This document shows, piece by piece, positions 14,855-22,939 of a stretch of 36,476 bases of DNA. A program made the translations under genes and the position numbers. Numbering within the stretch: the stretch's first letter is position 1; every line of letters begins with the position of its first letter. Below the pieces are notes generated by a model. The model saw only the letters and a list, made by a program, of their open reading frames with translations. It ran no database searches and had not been told where the DNA came from. Source of the stretch: a virus; IMG/VR virus record IMGVR_UViG_3300050023_000032, positions 1 through 36,476 of that record, one strand, 5' to 3'.

Positions 14855-15499
14855 ATGGACTTTTATCCGACATCTGACTCGTGTCAGATCCAATGTCTTT
14901 CAGAACTATACGAGAAATATTTCGGCAAGAAAACTGATGGCGTGTTCGTAGAAATTGGCGCTTACGATGGCATGGGTTTTAGCAATACGTGGGGACTTGC
15001 TGAGAAGGGTTGGCGTGGACTCGCGTTCGAGCCTGTGCCCGAGTATATGCTTGCGTGCATGAAGCTACACGAGGAACATAATCATAACGTCACAACCATT
15101 CTGTCAGCAGTTGGCAATGCACAAGGTCTGGTTAACCTATACCTTGGTGGAGTGGATTCCACTATCGACAAGGAGACGCTAGAGAAGTCTCCGTTCGGAT
15201 TTACCTACGATCCTGACAACTACATCGTGGCTTGCATAACGACCTTGAACATAGAATTGCCACATTATGGCATTCAGCCGGGATTTGACCTCATCTCAAT
15301 CGATGTCGAAGGTGCAGAGTTGGCCGTGCTAGACGGCATGGATTTAGATTTTTGGCATCCAAAAATGATCATTTGCGAAACACATGTTGGAGTGCCAGGT
15401 CGTGATTATCATGCCAAGGCAATCATAGATCGTATACTAAGCCATAGCTATATTCACATCAATGCAGACGCCTTAAATAGCATTTTTTGGAAGGACTAA
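14855..15499 (+). CDS. FkbM-family methyltransferase
   Basis: 214 residues. FVEIGAYDGMGFSNT (31-45) is motif I of the SAM-binding fold, followed by GLAFEPVPEY (acidic residue contacting the ribose) and FDLISIDVEGAELAVLDGM, the hallmark SIDVEGxE segment of FkbM-type methyltransferases. These enzymes O-methylate sugars or polyketides. Only two bases separate it from the preceding glycosyltransferase. With the methyltransferase at 13424 it would give the glycan two methylation steps. Confidence 0.85.
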   Translation: MDFYPTSDSCQIQCLSELYEKYFGKKTDGVFVEIGAYDGMGFSNTWGLAEKGWRGLAFEPVPEYMLACMKLHEEHNHNVTTILSAVGNAQGLVNLYLGGVDSTIDKETLEKSPFGFTYDPDNYIVACITTLNIELPHYGIQPGFDLISIDVEGAELAVLDGMDLDFWHPKMIICETHVGVPGRDYHAKAIIDRILSHSYIHINADALNSIFWKD

Positions 15500-15501
15500 T
15501 C

Positions 15502-15885
15502 ATGGACTTACCTAAGGTAGATGGCCGACGTACTATTGCCATAGATTTCAATGGCGTTCTAGATACATACCAAGGCTGGAATGGCTCAGCCACCTCCTAT
15601 CCTCCACGAAAGGGAGTGGAGCAGTTCCTTAATACCTTGCTTGTGAGAGGCTTTAAGATCATAGTGTACACAGCCTCAAACATTCAGGAAGTCGCACAAT
15701 GGCTTATTAAGTATGGATTGGACGTGTTTATCGACGACGTAGTAAATACTAAGCCTCCGGCTATCGTTTATCTTGACGATCGTGCCATCACATTTAAGGG
15801 CAATTTTGCTGAAGCCTTGGATGCCATAGAACACTTCAAGACATTCTGGGAGCCTGACAACATCAAGACAGGAGATCTGTGGTGA
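15502..15885 (+). CDS. HAD-like phosphatase-fold protein
   Basis: 127 residues from the ATG at 15502, preceded by GGAAGGA. TIAIDFNGVLDTY (11-23) is a motif I of the HAD superfamily in which the second acidic residue is Asn (DxN instead of DxD), IIVYTASN corresponds to motif II, and IVYLDDRAITF to the acidic motif IV. The Asp-to-Asn change may lower phosphatase activity. It may act on a nucleotide or sugar phosphate linked to the neighbouring glycan enzymes. The next gene starts with a GTGA overlap. Confidence 0.7.
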   Translation: MDLPKVDGRRTIAIDFNGVLDTYQGWNGSATSYPPRKGVEQFLNTLLVRGFKIIVYTASNIQEVAQWLIKYGLDVFIDDVVNTKPPAIVYLDDRAITFKGNFAEALDAIEHFKTFWEPDNIKTGDLW

Positions 15886-16094
15886 TTACAGGAACGTTTA
15901 AGTTCCAATGCATTTGCTGTACAGAATGGTTCGAGGCGCCAGTGGCCGTAAGAGAGCCAGTAACAGTGTGCTGTCCAAACTGCAATACTGAATACAATAT
16001 GCAGTTTATCCCATCCGAACGTAAGACTATGATCAATAAATTGGAGGTAATCCGTGCCCATTCCACAAATCAGCATGCCGTACATCAGCGATGA
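15882..16094 (+). CDS. small zinc-ribbon protein
   Basis: 70 residues from a GTG overlapping the previous stop (GTGA). It has an N-terminal Cys cluster (CICC) and a later CCPNC, spaced by about 20 residues, typical of a zinc ribbon that binds nucleic acid or protein. The C-terminal third is basic and overlaps the next gene by 41 bases; the true stop at 16094 is in a region better explained by that next gene. Not assigned to a family. Confidence 0.55.
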   Translation: MITGTFKFQCICCTEWFEAPVAVREPVTVCCPNCNTEYNMQFIPSERKTMINKLEVIRAHSTNQHAVHQR

Positions 16095-16329
16095 AGTTTT
16101 GCATTCATACGAGGCAATTAGGCGATCAGGCTTAGCCAACATGCACGAGCGTCTAACTGTACGCAGCATTGCCATTGCTGCTGGCTTCAGCGTGCTTGCA
16201 GAGATTGCCAAAACTCCTCAAGAATATTCACGAGTGATCATGGCATGGCGAGAGGTAGATACTAAGAAGTATGCGGATTGGTGTGCTAAACAAAATCCAA
16301 CAGTTAGAGATGCGTTAAAAATTTCTTGA
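16054..16329 (+). CDS. hypothetical helical protein
   Basis: 91 residues from a GTG with a very strong ribosome site (GGAGG, six bases upstream). The sequence is mostly helical with a hydrophobic middle segment (RSIAIAAGFSVLAEIAKTP) that is probably a buried helix rather than a membrane span. Not recognised. It is the last gene before the second structured non-coding region. Confidence 0.6.
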   Translation: MPIPQISMPYISDEVLHSYEAIRRSGLANMHERLTVRSIAIAAGFSVLAEIAKTPQEYSRVIMAWREVDTKKYADWCAKQNPTVRDALKIS

Positions 16330-16330
16330 A

Positions 16331-16346
16331 TGCAAGTTTAGTATGG
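16331..16346 (+). promoter_or_regulatory. TGCAAGTTTAGTATGG motif, copy 6
   Basis: Perfect consensus starting two bases after the previous stop. The closing helix of the following RNA begins two bases after the motif ends, which suggests transcription starts near its final GG. Confidence 0.7.
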
Positions 16347-16522
16347 TGTGAACGGCTATACTGAGAGTCAATGTCATTTCTATAACAAGAAGTGTGGATT
16401 GAAACAGTATTGTGTGAGGCGCTGCTGTCTATTGAGCGTAGCAAGTAGCTAATCTAACTGTCAGTTAACCGTTCACCCTTATTTGGTAAGTGCCTCCAGG
16501 AACTAGAGCAGCCTGGAGGCAC
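16345..16522 (+). ncRNA. putative structured non-coding RNA 2
   Basis: No credible ORF. GTGAACGG (16348-16355) pairs perfectly with CCGTTCAC (16469-16476), and inside it ACTGA (16360-16364) pairs with TCAGT (16461-16465). GCTGC near 16422 can pair with GTAGC near 16438. A long-range two-part closing stem starting at the promoter-like motif, plus a perfect hairpin at the end, is the typical outline of a stable small RNA. No known family or tRNA features were recognised. Ends are approximate. Confidence 0.6.
16490..16522 (+). terminator. perfect hairpin after ncRNA 2
   Basis: GTGCCTCCAGG and CCTGGAGGCAC form an 11-bp perfect stem with an 11-base loop. TAAAGG follows instead of a T-run, so it may be a 3'-end stabiliser or processing signal rather than an intrinsic terminator. 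Confidence 0.55.
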
Positions 16523-16607
16523 TAAAGGAGAGTGGCTCAAGGTAATTATAATCTAGTTTTATGCAAATGAGGTCATAGCGTGGCCTTGCTTGTGAGGAGG
16601 AAATTTT

Positions 16608-17720
16608 ATGATATACAACAATGCTCAAGAGGCTTTTGTTGACTTAAGCACAATGTTGCTTGGATCACCAGAGCAACAGTCTCGTGTTGGAACTACACGG
16701 GAAATGATTCTCAATACTATCACGATCAAGCATCCGGAACAAAGAATATATTGCTTGCCACATCGGAACGACAACATATTCGCCAAGATAGCGGAGACGG
16801 TTTGGGTACTTGCGGGACGCAACGACCTTGCTTTCCTATCCAAATACTTGCCTCGTGCCGTAGACTTTAGTGACGATGGCAAGACCTGGCGTGCTGCCTA
16901 TGGTCAACGCATGCGCAATTTTATCGACTACGACTGGTATCAGGGTGCAGATCAGCTAAAGAACATCGTGAAACTGCTTCAGAAAGATAGATATACACGT
17001 CGTGCCATAATATCCCTATGGAATCCTGAAGTCGACTACGAAGACTCTAAAGACATCCCATGCAACAATTGGCTAAACTTTATCATTCGTCCAAACAAAC
17101 AAGGCATCGACGAACTGCATCTGAATATAGCTCAGCGATCATCGGATATCATGTGGGGATTATCAGGAATCAATACTTTCGAATTTGCTACCTTACAAAT
17201 CTTACTTGCTCAATGGCTTCAGTGCAAAGTTGGCACGCTAAATTACAACATTACTTCCTTACATGTTTACGAAAAACACTTCACTCGCCTTGCCAAGATC
17301 ATCGAATCCTATACTTACAAAACCATATATCACTACGATATTCCTATCGTCGGATTACATCCACAATCCATGCCACATGACAGTCTTGCCATGTTTGACA
17401 ACTCACTGCCAGCTTTCTTCTTGCGTGAACACGATTTGCTAAAGCCATTCGATGGCAACTTAAATAACATCATCACTGATAACTTTCTGTATCGCAGCTT
17501 TAACATGCTTATGGCATACGACCTATGGCGTGCGTGCCAACCAAACCTATCAGGTGATCTTATCGATTGCCTTGATGCTATGCCTGATGATGACTGGAAG
17601 TTGGCGGCTATCGAGTACGTCGCACGTGATAACAAGGCAGTTCTCGACGAGGTTAAGATGTCTGACGCTATCATGACAGCCTTGCTGTACTGCATGCCTC
17701 ATCTACGAGACGATCGGTAA
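16608..17720 (+). CDS. thymidylate synthase superfamily enzyme
   Basis: 370 residues with strong ribosome site GAGGAGG. YGQRMR at 98-103, two arginines at 131-132 before LWNP, DIPCNNWLNF with Cys152 as candidate nucleophile, QRSSDIMWGLSGIN (176-189) and LHVYEKH (218-224) align with ThyA landmarks (phosphate-binding Arg pair, catalytic Cys, RSxD box, Asn contacting the base, HxY). The usual His after the catalytic Cys is Asn here. ThyA-family phage enzymes make dTMP or 5-hydroxymethylated pyrimidine nucleotides, the latter a step to hypermodified DNA. Which product is made cannot be decided from sequence alone. Confidence 0.8.
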   Translation: MIYNNAQEAFVDLSTMLLGSPEQQSRVGTTREMILNTITIKHPEQRIYCLPHRNDNIFAKIAETVWVLAGRNDLAFLSKYLPRAVDFSDDGKTWRAAYGQRMRNFIDYDWYQGADQLKNIVKLLQKDRYTRRAIISLWNPEVDYEDSKDIPCNNWLNFIIRPNKQGIDELHLNIAQRSSDIMWGLSGINTFEFATLQILLAQWLQCKVGTLNYNITSLHVYEKHFTRLAKIIESYTYKTIYHYDIPIVGLHPQSMPHDSLAMFDNSLPAFFLREHDLLKPFDGNLNNIITDNFLYRSFNMLMAYDLWRACQPNLSGDLIDCLDAMPDDDWKLAAIEYVARDNKAVLDEVKMSDAIMTALLYCMPHLRDDR

Positions 17721-17765
17721 AATTTTTGGCATACACGTGCATCCGTGCGCATTGCAGCACTCTAA

Positions 17766-17774
17766 GGTATATAT
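17766..17774 (+). promoter_or_regulatory. GGTATATAT motif, copy 4
   Basis: GGTATATAT followed by CTTAGA, at the left edge of the AT-rich palindromic region and 167 bases before the portal start. The long leader would contain the palindromes. Confidence 0.4.
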
Positions 17775-17782
17775 CTTAGAAC

Positions 17783-17899
17783 ATTAATACTTAAGTACTT
17801 AATACTATTAATACATTATATAATATTAAGTATTAATAACTAATTAATAATATACTCTCGCTACGCTCGAGTCATTATTAATTAGAGCGGCGATGCCGC
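17783..17899. repeat. palindrome-rich AT island upstream of the portal gene
   Basis: A cluster of nested inverted repeats: ATTAATACTTAA (17783-17794) with TTAAGTATTAAT (17826-17837); the self-complementary TTAAGTACTTAA (17791-17802) and ATTATATAAT (17815-17824); CTAATTAATAAT (17840-17851) with ATTATTAATTAG (17874-17885) plus inner ACTC/GAGT; and a GC hairpin GCGGC-GAT-GCCGC (17887-17899). The first 80 bases are almost purely A/T. Such a region could be an origin with an unwinding element, a packaging or regulatory site, or a strongly folded 5' leader. Confidence 0.6.
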
Positions 17900-17941
17900 A
17901 ACCACGACAAAAACCACGATACTATACTGGACATAACTTTT

Positions 17942-20548
17942 ATGACCGTATTTACCAGATTAGTCAAAGCAAGCAAGGCATTCAGACGAGAAATCACACG
18001 CCAGCCTCTAAACTTCAAACAGGCTGAAGCCATGATCGACGCAAAAATTGCGTCAGGTCAGTTGCCGACTGAGAGTAAGGAACGCTCCTCCAAACTCGAC
18101 GTCCGTAAGACTGACCACGATCTTGGATATGCGTTTATGTATAGCAATCTAAGGAATTGGCTATACAAGTCCACGTCCAAGTGGAAAGAATTGCCACCAC
18201 GAGATAGTCCAGACCGGGACGTGTTCCTTGCCGACTCTTGGAAGCTAGAGCCGATTTTAGCAGGTGCTGTTTACAGCATGACTGCCAAGATGGTGGCACT
18301 GAAGTGGACGTGCACTGGCAAGAAACTACAAGCACTACGCTGTGCCAAGATGTTCTCTCGTGCAGCTCACATGGGAGGATATGATTGGGGTGGCTTCATT
18401 TCGCCAGTGGCAGAAGACTTCTACTCGACCAATCGTGGCGTGTTTATCGAGACAGCCAAAGATGGCGATCCACTATACTCTCCTATGGTTGACTTAGGAC
18501 ACATCGACGCTCTGTGCTGTGGCCTAACAGGCAATTCTCGTTATCCAGTCATCTATCAGTCCGAGATGGTTGGGCAGACGTTGCGATTCGCACCAGGAGA
18601 GTTTATCCACTTTTGCTCCTTACCGTCGCCACGAGAGCGTGACCTTGGTTCAGGCTTCTGTGCTGTAGATCGTGCCTATCGTGCGGCAGCCTTGCTCATG
18701 GGTCTGCATGATTACGACGATCAGAAGCTTGACAACCTGCCGCCAGAAGGCTTAGCTGCCATCAGTGGCTTGACCATGGATGAGTTCCAAGATGCCTTGA
18801 ACATGTGGATGATGAAGCGTCGTGAAGACGATAGCCTGACTTTCCCGCAGGTGCTATGGTTGCTTGGTGCAGATCCGTCGGCAAAGATTACTGTTAATCT
18901 GACGTCATTCTCGCAGTTGCCTGAATCCTTTGACCGTCGGACGGTTGTCGAGCAGTATATCAATACCATAGCCTTGGATTTTGGCGTGGACGCTCGAGAA
19001 TTCTGGAGCATTTCGGCCGGAGGGTTAGGCACGGCTGGCGAGTCGGAAATTCAGCATCTGAAAGCCAAAGGCAAGGGACCAGGCGAATTCATATCGACGT
19101 TTGAGAGACACATCAATGGCGAACTTCCGGATGGTGTGGATTTCGCATTCGATACTCAGGACATCGAAGAAGACGCCAATTTTGCTGCCGTAACCAAGGC
19201 TTGGATAGATGCTTATTTCCCGTTGTACAATTTGCCTCCTAAGGAAGACAAAGGCAAGGCATCCGATGCCAACTCGAATGCGGATGTTGTAGCCAAGGCT
19301 AAAGGCAATCCTCGTCCTGACAAGCCGAACGGACAGCCATCCTTGCCTACGTCCATGCTTCCCAAAGTCGACACTGGTGGTCCTTTAGGACTTAATCAAG
19401 GTGGACAGAAGCAGCAAGCTGAACAGGTGCTGACTAAAGATCAATTCTTACGATTGCTTGCCGATCGTGGCGTACTTCCAGACTATCTGGTAAACGACGA
19501 CCGCATCGTGATTGACGACAATGAAGTGCACAACCAGGGCTATAAGTCATTAAGCGATGATGATGACGTCATTAAGATGACCTGGCACAATGGCGTCTTG
19601 AAGCAGGAGCGAGTTTACCTTGGATCGTTTACGTCGCAAAAGCCTTCACAAGTCGCTCCTAATTCTGGAGCGTGGATTGAAACACAGCCTATAGCCGACG
19701 TGCCTGAAGCCTTGCTTGTTGAAAAGGAAGATATGGACTTTCAGTCCGTTCAGCAAGCATTGGAATATTTGAAAGAGAAAGAGCAAGAGATTGTTGCCGG
19801 TGCACGAAATATCCACGGTGAACCTATCCCGGAACAGGAAAGCGTACGTGGTTCACGTGTCAACAAGAAGACATTGCAGGATGAATTAAAGCGATGGAGA
19901 GACAATCCGATATTGGCTCCGTACGCATTAAGCGTCGATGAAGAGAATAAATTGTTTGGCTCATTAAAGCCTGTTGCTGAAGTTAGTGTCGCCAAAGCTT
20001 ATCCTGATGAAGATGCAAAACTAATTCAAGTTATAACTCCAACAGACAGAATGGAATTAGCCATCAAGGATCTTCAAAACACAGTTCAGCAAATGGCACT
20101 ATCGGCTAGTGATAATCGTGCTAATACTGTTGCAGAACGCTTTATGGCAGCTTTGGCAGATAGACAGCAATCTGTGGTAAAAATTGAAATTCCTCCTATA
20201 ACCATGGTGGCTCCCGAATCTAAGCCTCCAGTTATCACAATCAATATGCCTGAGCAGAAGACTCCGCAAGTGAATATTGATATGCCGGAGTATAAAGATT
20301 ATCCAACTCCTACATTCACATTCTCGCCAAAGATAGACGTTCCAACTCCTGTTGTGAATGTGAACGTTCCTCCTTCCCAAGTTACAGTGGAGAATACTGT
20401 GCCTGTTCCAGAGGTTACGGTAAACAATAACGTGGTGCCACCTGACATCAAGATTGATAATTCAGTGTTACTTCCAGAAGAAGGCACTGAAACAATTGTG
20501 GTGCACCGGGATGAAAACGGTAAAATTGATAGCATGACAAAGGTGTGA
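17942..20548 (+). CDS. portal protein with Pro/Val-rich C-terminal extension
   Basis: 868 residues. The N-terminal 480 residues carry features of the HK97/SPP1-type portal: DSWKLEPILAGAVYSM, a central wing domain, FAPGEFIHFCSLPSPRERDLGSGFCAVDRAYRAA (residues about 219-252) and the long helical stem region with IALDFGVDAREFWSISAGGLGTAGESEIQ. The portal is the 12-fold ring through which DNA enters. The last 350 residues add a charged linker and a segment dominated by repeated P-x-V-x-V and N-V-x-V units (about 720-850). No good ribosome site precedes the ATG, unlike most genes here. MuF-like, protease and capsid genes follow. Confidence 0.85.
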   Translation: MTVFTRLVKASKAFRREITRQPLNFKQAEAMIDAKIASGQLPTESKERSSKLDVRKTDHDLGYAFMYSNLRNWLYKSTSKWKELPPRDSPDRDVFLADSWKLEPILAGAVYSMTAKMVALKWTCTGKKLQALRCAKMFSRAAHMGGYDWGGFISPVAEDFYSTNRGVFIETAKDGDPLYSPMVDLGHIDALCCGLTGNSRYPVIYQSEMVGQTLRFAPGEFIHFCSLPSPRERDLGSGFCAVDRAYRAAALLMGLHDYDDQKLDNLPPEGLAAISGLTMDEFQDALNMWMMKRREDDSLTFPQVLWLLGADPSAKITVNLTSFSQLPESFDRRTVVEQYINTIALDFGVDAREFWSISAGGLGTAGESEIQHLKAKGKGPGEFISTFERHINGELPDGVDFAFDTQDIEEDANFAAVTKAWIDAYFPLYNLPPKEDKGKASDANSNADVVAKAKGNPRPDKPNGQPSLPTSMLPKVDTGGPLGLNQGGQKQQAEQVLTKDQFLRLLADRGVLPDYLVNDDRIVIDDNEVHNQGYKSLSDDDDVIKMTWHNGVLKQERVYLGSFTSQKPSQVAPNSGAWIETQPIADVPEALLVEKEDMDFQSVQQALEYLKEKEQEIVAGARNIHGEPIPEQESVRGSRVNKKTLQDELKRWRDNPILAPYALSVDEENKLFGSLKPVAEVSVAKAYPDEDAKLIQVITPTDRMELAIKDLQNTVQQMALSASDNRANTVAERFMAALADRQQSVVKIEIPPITMVAPESKPPVITINMPEQKTPQVNIDMPEYKDYPTPTFTFSPKIDVPTPVVNVNVPPSQVTVENTVPVPEVTVNNNVVPPDIKIDNSVLLPEEGTETIVVHRDENGKIDSMTKV

Positions 20549-20549
20549 T

Positions 20550-20699
20550 ATGTCCAAAGTAGCGCTAAAAATCAAAGGTCAAGGTTGGATCATCCTGGAC
20601 GACGACACCGGGCAGACGTATGGCATTTGGGCGAAATCAGCCCTCAATCAGACTGTCAATCAGGATACTGCCTATCCCTCCCACTCCTCATCATCGTGA
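20550..20699 (+). CDS. small hypothetical protein after the portal
   Basis: 49 residues from an ATG one base after the portal stop. It contains IKGQGWIILDDDTGQTYGIWAKSALNQTVNQ, given here as two parts: KGQGWIILDDDTGQTYG and IWAKSALNQTVNQ. Such short ORFs commonly follow the portal in this type of phage. The Ser-rich end (SHSSSS) precedes the TGA. An overlapping +1 frame continues past this stop with better-looking acidic sequence. Confidence 0.55.
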   Translation: MSKVALKIKGQGWIILDDDTGQTYGIWAKSALNQTVNQDTAYPSHSSSS

Positions 20700-20799
20700 G
20701 GAGGAGCACGGTGGTGCCACATACTTCAGACCTATATTTCCGTGGGAAATATTAGAAGACGATGAAGAAGTATTATTGATTGCCGGTGCATTACTATGA
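20620..20799 (+). CDS. small acidic protein in an overlapping frame
   Basis: 59 residues from an ATG inside the previous ORF in the +1 frame; the second half (PHHREEEHGGATYFRPIF, WEILEDDEEVLLIAGALL) looks like a genuine phage protein, and its TGA overlaps the next ATG. The ribosome site for this ATG is weak. Alternatively the ribosome shifts +1 near the TCG-TGA of the upstream ORF and joins the two. Either way the region 20700-20799 is coding. Confidence 0.5.
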   Translation: MAFGRNQPSIRLSIRILPIPPTPHHREEEHGGATYFRPIFPWEILEDDEEVLLIAGALL

Positions 20800-21461
20800 T
20801 TGAATTAAAGCAGCTTCCCATTGATGATATCTCACGTGCACGCTTGATTGACGTACGCACTAATATATTTAACGATGACGTGGACAGTCTTGCAGCACGT
20901 GTATATTCGGGCGAGTTGTCGCTCGGAGCATGGGAAGAGGCTATGAAAGCAGAAATCCGTGGCTTACATACTGCTGCGGCAGCTATTGGGAAGGGTGGGT
21001 TTGAAAACGTAACGCAAAGCGATTGGGGCAGGGTCGGCAGTGAAGTCAAGCAGCAATATCGTTTCCTTCATGGCTTTGCTGAGAAAATTGCCGAAGATCG
21101 AGAAAGTATCTCGTTGGCAGCCATTCAAGCACGTGCAAAACTATATGCTGATGCTGGCAAGACTACGTCCGTGCTTATGCAAGCTGGCGAATGGGCTGGT
21201 GGCACCAGGCGTCAACCAGGACGATTTCCGGCACTTCCTTGGATGCCACGAGATGGCTCAAGCGAATGCCTATCGCATTGTCGATGCAAGTGGGAATTAA
21301 CAGAGGTAGATTGTACTAAGGTTTGGAAACTTATACGGGCTATATGGGTAGTAGATCCGCAAGCAGAGTCGTGCAATACCTGTATAGATAGAGATGGTCA
21401 TGTCGAACTACGCAAAGTTCCTCTGGACGTGGTGACGCCTGATGCGATAGGTGGGTATTGA
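20796..21461 (+). CDS. minor head protein, MuF-like
   Basis: 221 residues. The mainly helical N-terminal part is followed by a Cys/His-rich end: LPWMPRDGSSECLSHCRCKWEL at about 147-168 and AESCNTCIDRDG at 190-201. This ordered motif is typical of the C-terminal part of Mu gpF / SPP1 gp7-like head morphogenesis proteins encoded next to portals, which line the prohead and may be injected with DNA. It is shorter than many relatives and lacks the fused toxin domain often found at the end; the separately encoded tagged genes may fill that role. Confidence 0.7.
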   Translation: MIELKQLPIDDISRARLIDVRTNIFNDDVDSLAARVYSGELSLGAWEEAMKAEIRGLHTAAAAIGKGGFENVTQSDWGRVGSEVKQQYRFLHGFAEKIAEDRESISLAAIQARAKLYADAGKTTSVLMQAGEWAGGTRRQPGRFPALPWMPRDGSSECLSHCRCKWELTEVDCTKVWKLIRAIWVVDPQAESCNTCIDRDGHVELRKVPLDVVTPDAIGGY

Positions 21462-21476
21462 TTTTTGCATGACACA

Positions 21477-21485
21477 GGTATATAT
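21477..21485 (+). promoter_or_regulatory. GGTATATAT motif, copy 5
   Basis: GGTATATAT ends 20 bases before the GTG at 21506 and is followed by GTTTATAGGAAC. It starts the protease-capsid unit, which is likely transcribed at high level. Confidence 0.55.
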
Positions 21486-21505
21486 GTTTATAGGAACATA
21501 TTATC

Positions 21506-22939
21506 GTGCCATATGATAGCAAGTCCCAAGCAAGAATAAAGAAATTAAATGGCGTCGAACTGACGTTAGCACAGATAAATGCTATAGCACGCATGGCTGA
21601 TGCCATAGGTGGAGATTTTGGATGGCCTACGGCAATAAGCAAGTTCAAGAAATCGCATAGCATTAAAGACGGTGCTTGGGTCGAAAGTGCTGAGAAGAAA
21701 GAAGTTCAAGACGTCTATATTGAGAAAGAAGCTGACGGTCGCTGGAAGATAACGACTGTTTCAACTGCTGACGTTAAGGACTTGGTTGGCGAAACTTTCG
21801 ATAAGGCATCTATTGACTATGATGCCAAGCTTGCTGAAACTACTGGCGAATATCCCGAATATCGTTTGTTCCATAAGGAAGCTTTAGCCATAGGCAAGGT
21901 TACCAAAATGGGACGTTCTGGCATATTTGCTGTAGATGAAGGCTATGCTTATGATGATCCGTTCTCTCAGGCAGTTGCAGAAAATATGCTTGCCAAGAAT
22001 GATGGCAAGTGGCGATGCTCTCGTGGCTTTTATGTTCTAGAAGCAAAGGGAGGCTGTCCTAAGTGTGGTGAACAGCTTGTCCTTCATAAAGAGCATATGC
22101 TATCCGGTTTTAGGTGCCCGACTTGTAAGTCGGTTCAGCTTAAGTACAAAGGGACGCTAAATGATCTGCGTTTCTTGAAGACCAAGACTTTCGACATTAC
22201 AATTACGGACATACCTTGTATGCCGTGGTCGGGGGTCGGTGCAGTGAAAGAATCTACAAACGTGGAGGTTAAGGAAATGGATAAAACCGTGTTGAAGCAA
22301 AAGTTGCTTGACGCTGGTCTTGAAGAGGCTGCCATCGATTCCCGGCTGAAGGACGTCACTGAAGCTCAGCTAAAAGAATATGATGGGATCCCGGAAGCCA
22401 AGCTGTTCAAGGAATTGGGAGTTGAAGAAGCGGTAGAAGAAGAATCCGCTGCTGAGACTGAGGAACAGCAACCTTCCTCAGAAGAACAGACCTTTGTCTT
22501 AGATGAGACGGTCCTCAAGGAATTTTCCAAGATTGTTGCCGATCAGCTTACTGAACGGTTAGATGGCTTGACCATTGATTTGGGAACCGATCCGACCGTC
22601 AATCTTAAGGAACAGCCTGAGTTCGTGCAGATGCAGAAAGACGTTGCTGAGCTGAAAGAGATGCTTTCGACGTTGGTTAAGACCGATGTGCAGCGTCTCA
22701 AAGAACTGAATGCCGATACGCCTCGCAACGGTCAGTTGCGTGTGATGCGTTTCAAATCGAAAGCCAAGAAAGTCGATCCGGCTGTCGATGACGAAGAAGA
22801 CGCTGCCGACAATGGCGACGATGAGGCAGCTGAAGGCGAAATGCCCATGAAGCGCAAGAAAGAGTTCGTTGCTATCAAGGATGCTTCTGGCAAGAGCTAT
22901 CCGAACCTGACTAGTTTTGTTACCGGAGGTGCGAAGTGA
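21506..22939 (+). CDS. prohead protease/scaffold fusion with a zinc ribbon
   Basis: 477 residues from a GTG behind TAGGA. The middle region has YPEYRLFHKEALAIGKV (His123) and KWRCSRGFYV (Ser172), positioned like the catalytic His and Ser of XkdF-like / HK97-type prohead proteases, which trim the capsid after assembly. A CPKC...CPTC zinc ribbon (184-207) follows. From about residue 255 on, the protein is acidic and coiled (MDKTVLKQKLLDAGL, then Glu-rich), as expected for a scaffold. The GTGA link to the capsid gene supports the role. Protease activity is inferred. It is the obvious candidate for cleaving the shared tag. Confidence 0.65.
   Translation: MPYDSKSQARIKKLNGVELTLAQINAIARMADAIGGDFGWPTAISKFKKSHSIKDGAWVESAEKKEVQDVYIEKEADGRWKITTVSTADVKDLVGETFDKASIDYDAKLAETTGEYPEYRLFHKEALAIGKVTKMGRSGIFAVDEGYAYDDPFSQAVAENMLAKNDGKWRCSRGFYVLEAKGGCPKCGEQLVLHKEHMLSGFRCPTCKSVQLKYKGTLNDLRFLKTKTFDITITDIPCMPWSGVGAVKESTNVEVKEMDKTVLKQKLLDAGLEEAAIDSRLKDVTEAQLKEYDGIPEAKLFKELGVEEAVEEESAAETEEQQPSSEEQTFVLDETVLKEFSKIVADQLTERLDGLTIDLGTDPTVNLKEQPEFVQMQKDVAELKEMLSTLVKTDVQRLKELNADTPRNGQLRVMRFKSKAKKVDPAVDDEEDAADNGDDEAAEGEMPMKRKKEFVAIKDASGKSYPNLTSFVTGGAK

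Noticed and set aside
16345-16522. tRNA gene
   Set aside because: No acceptor/T-arm consensus such as GGTTCGAATCC and the closing stem spans about 130 bases, too long for a tRNA.
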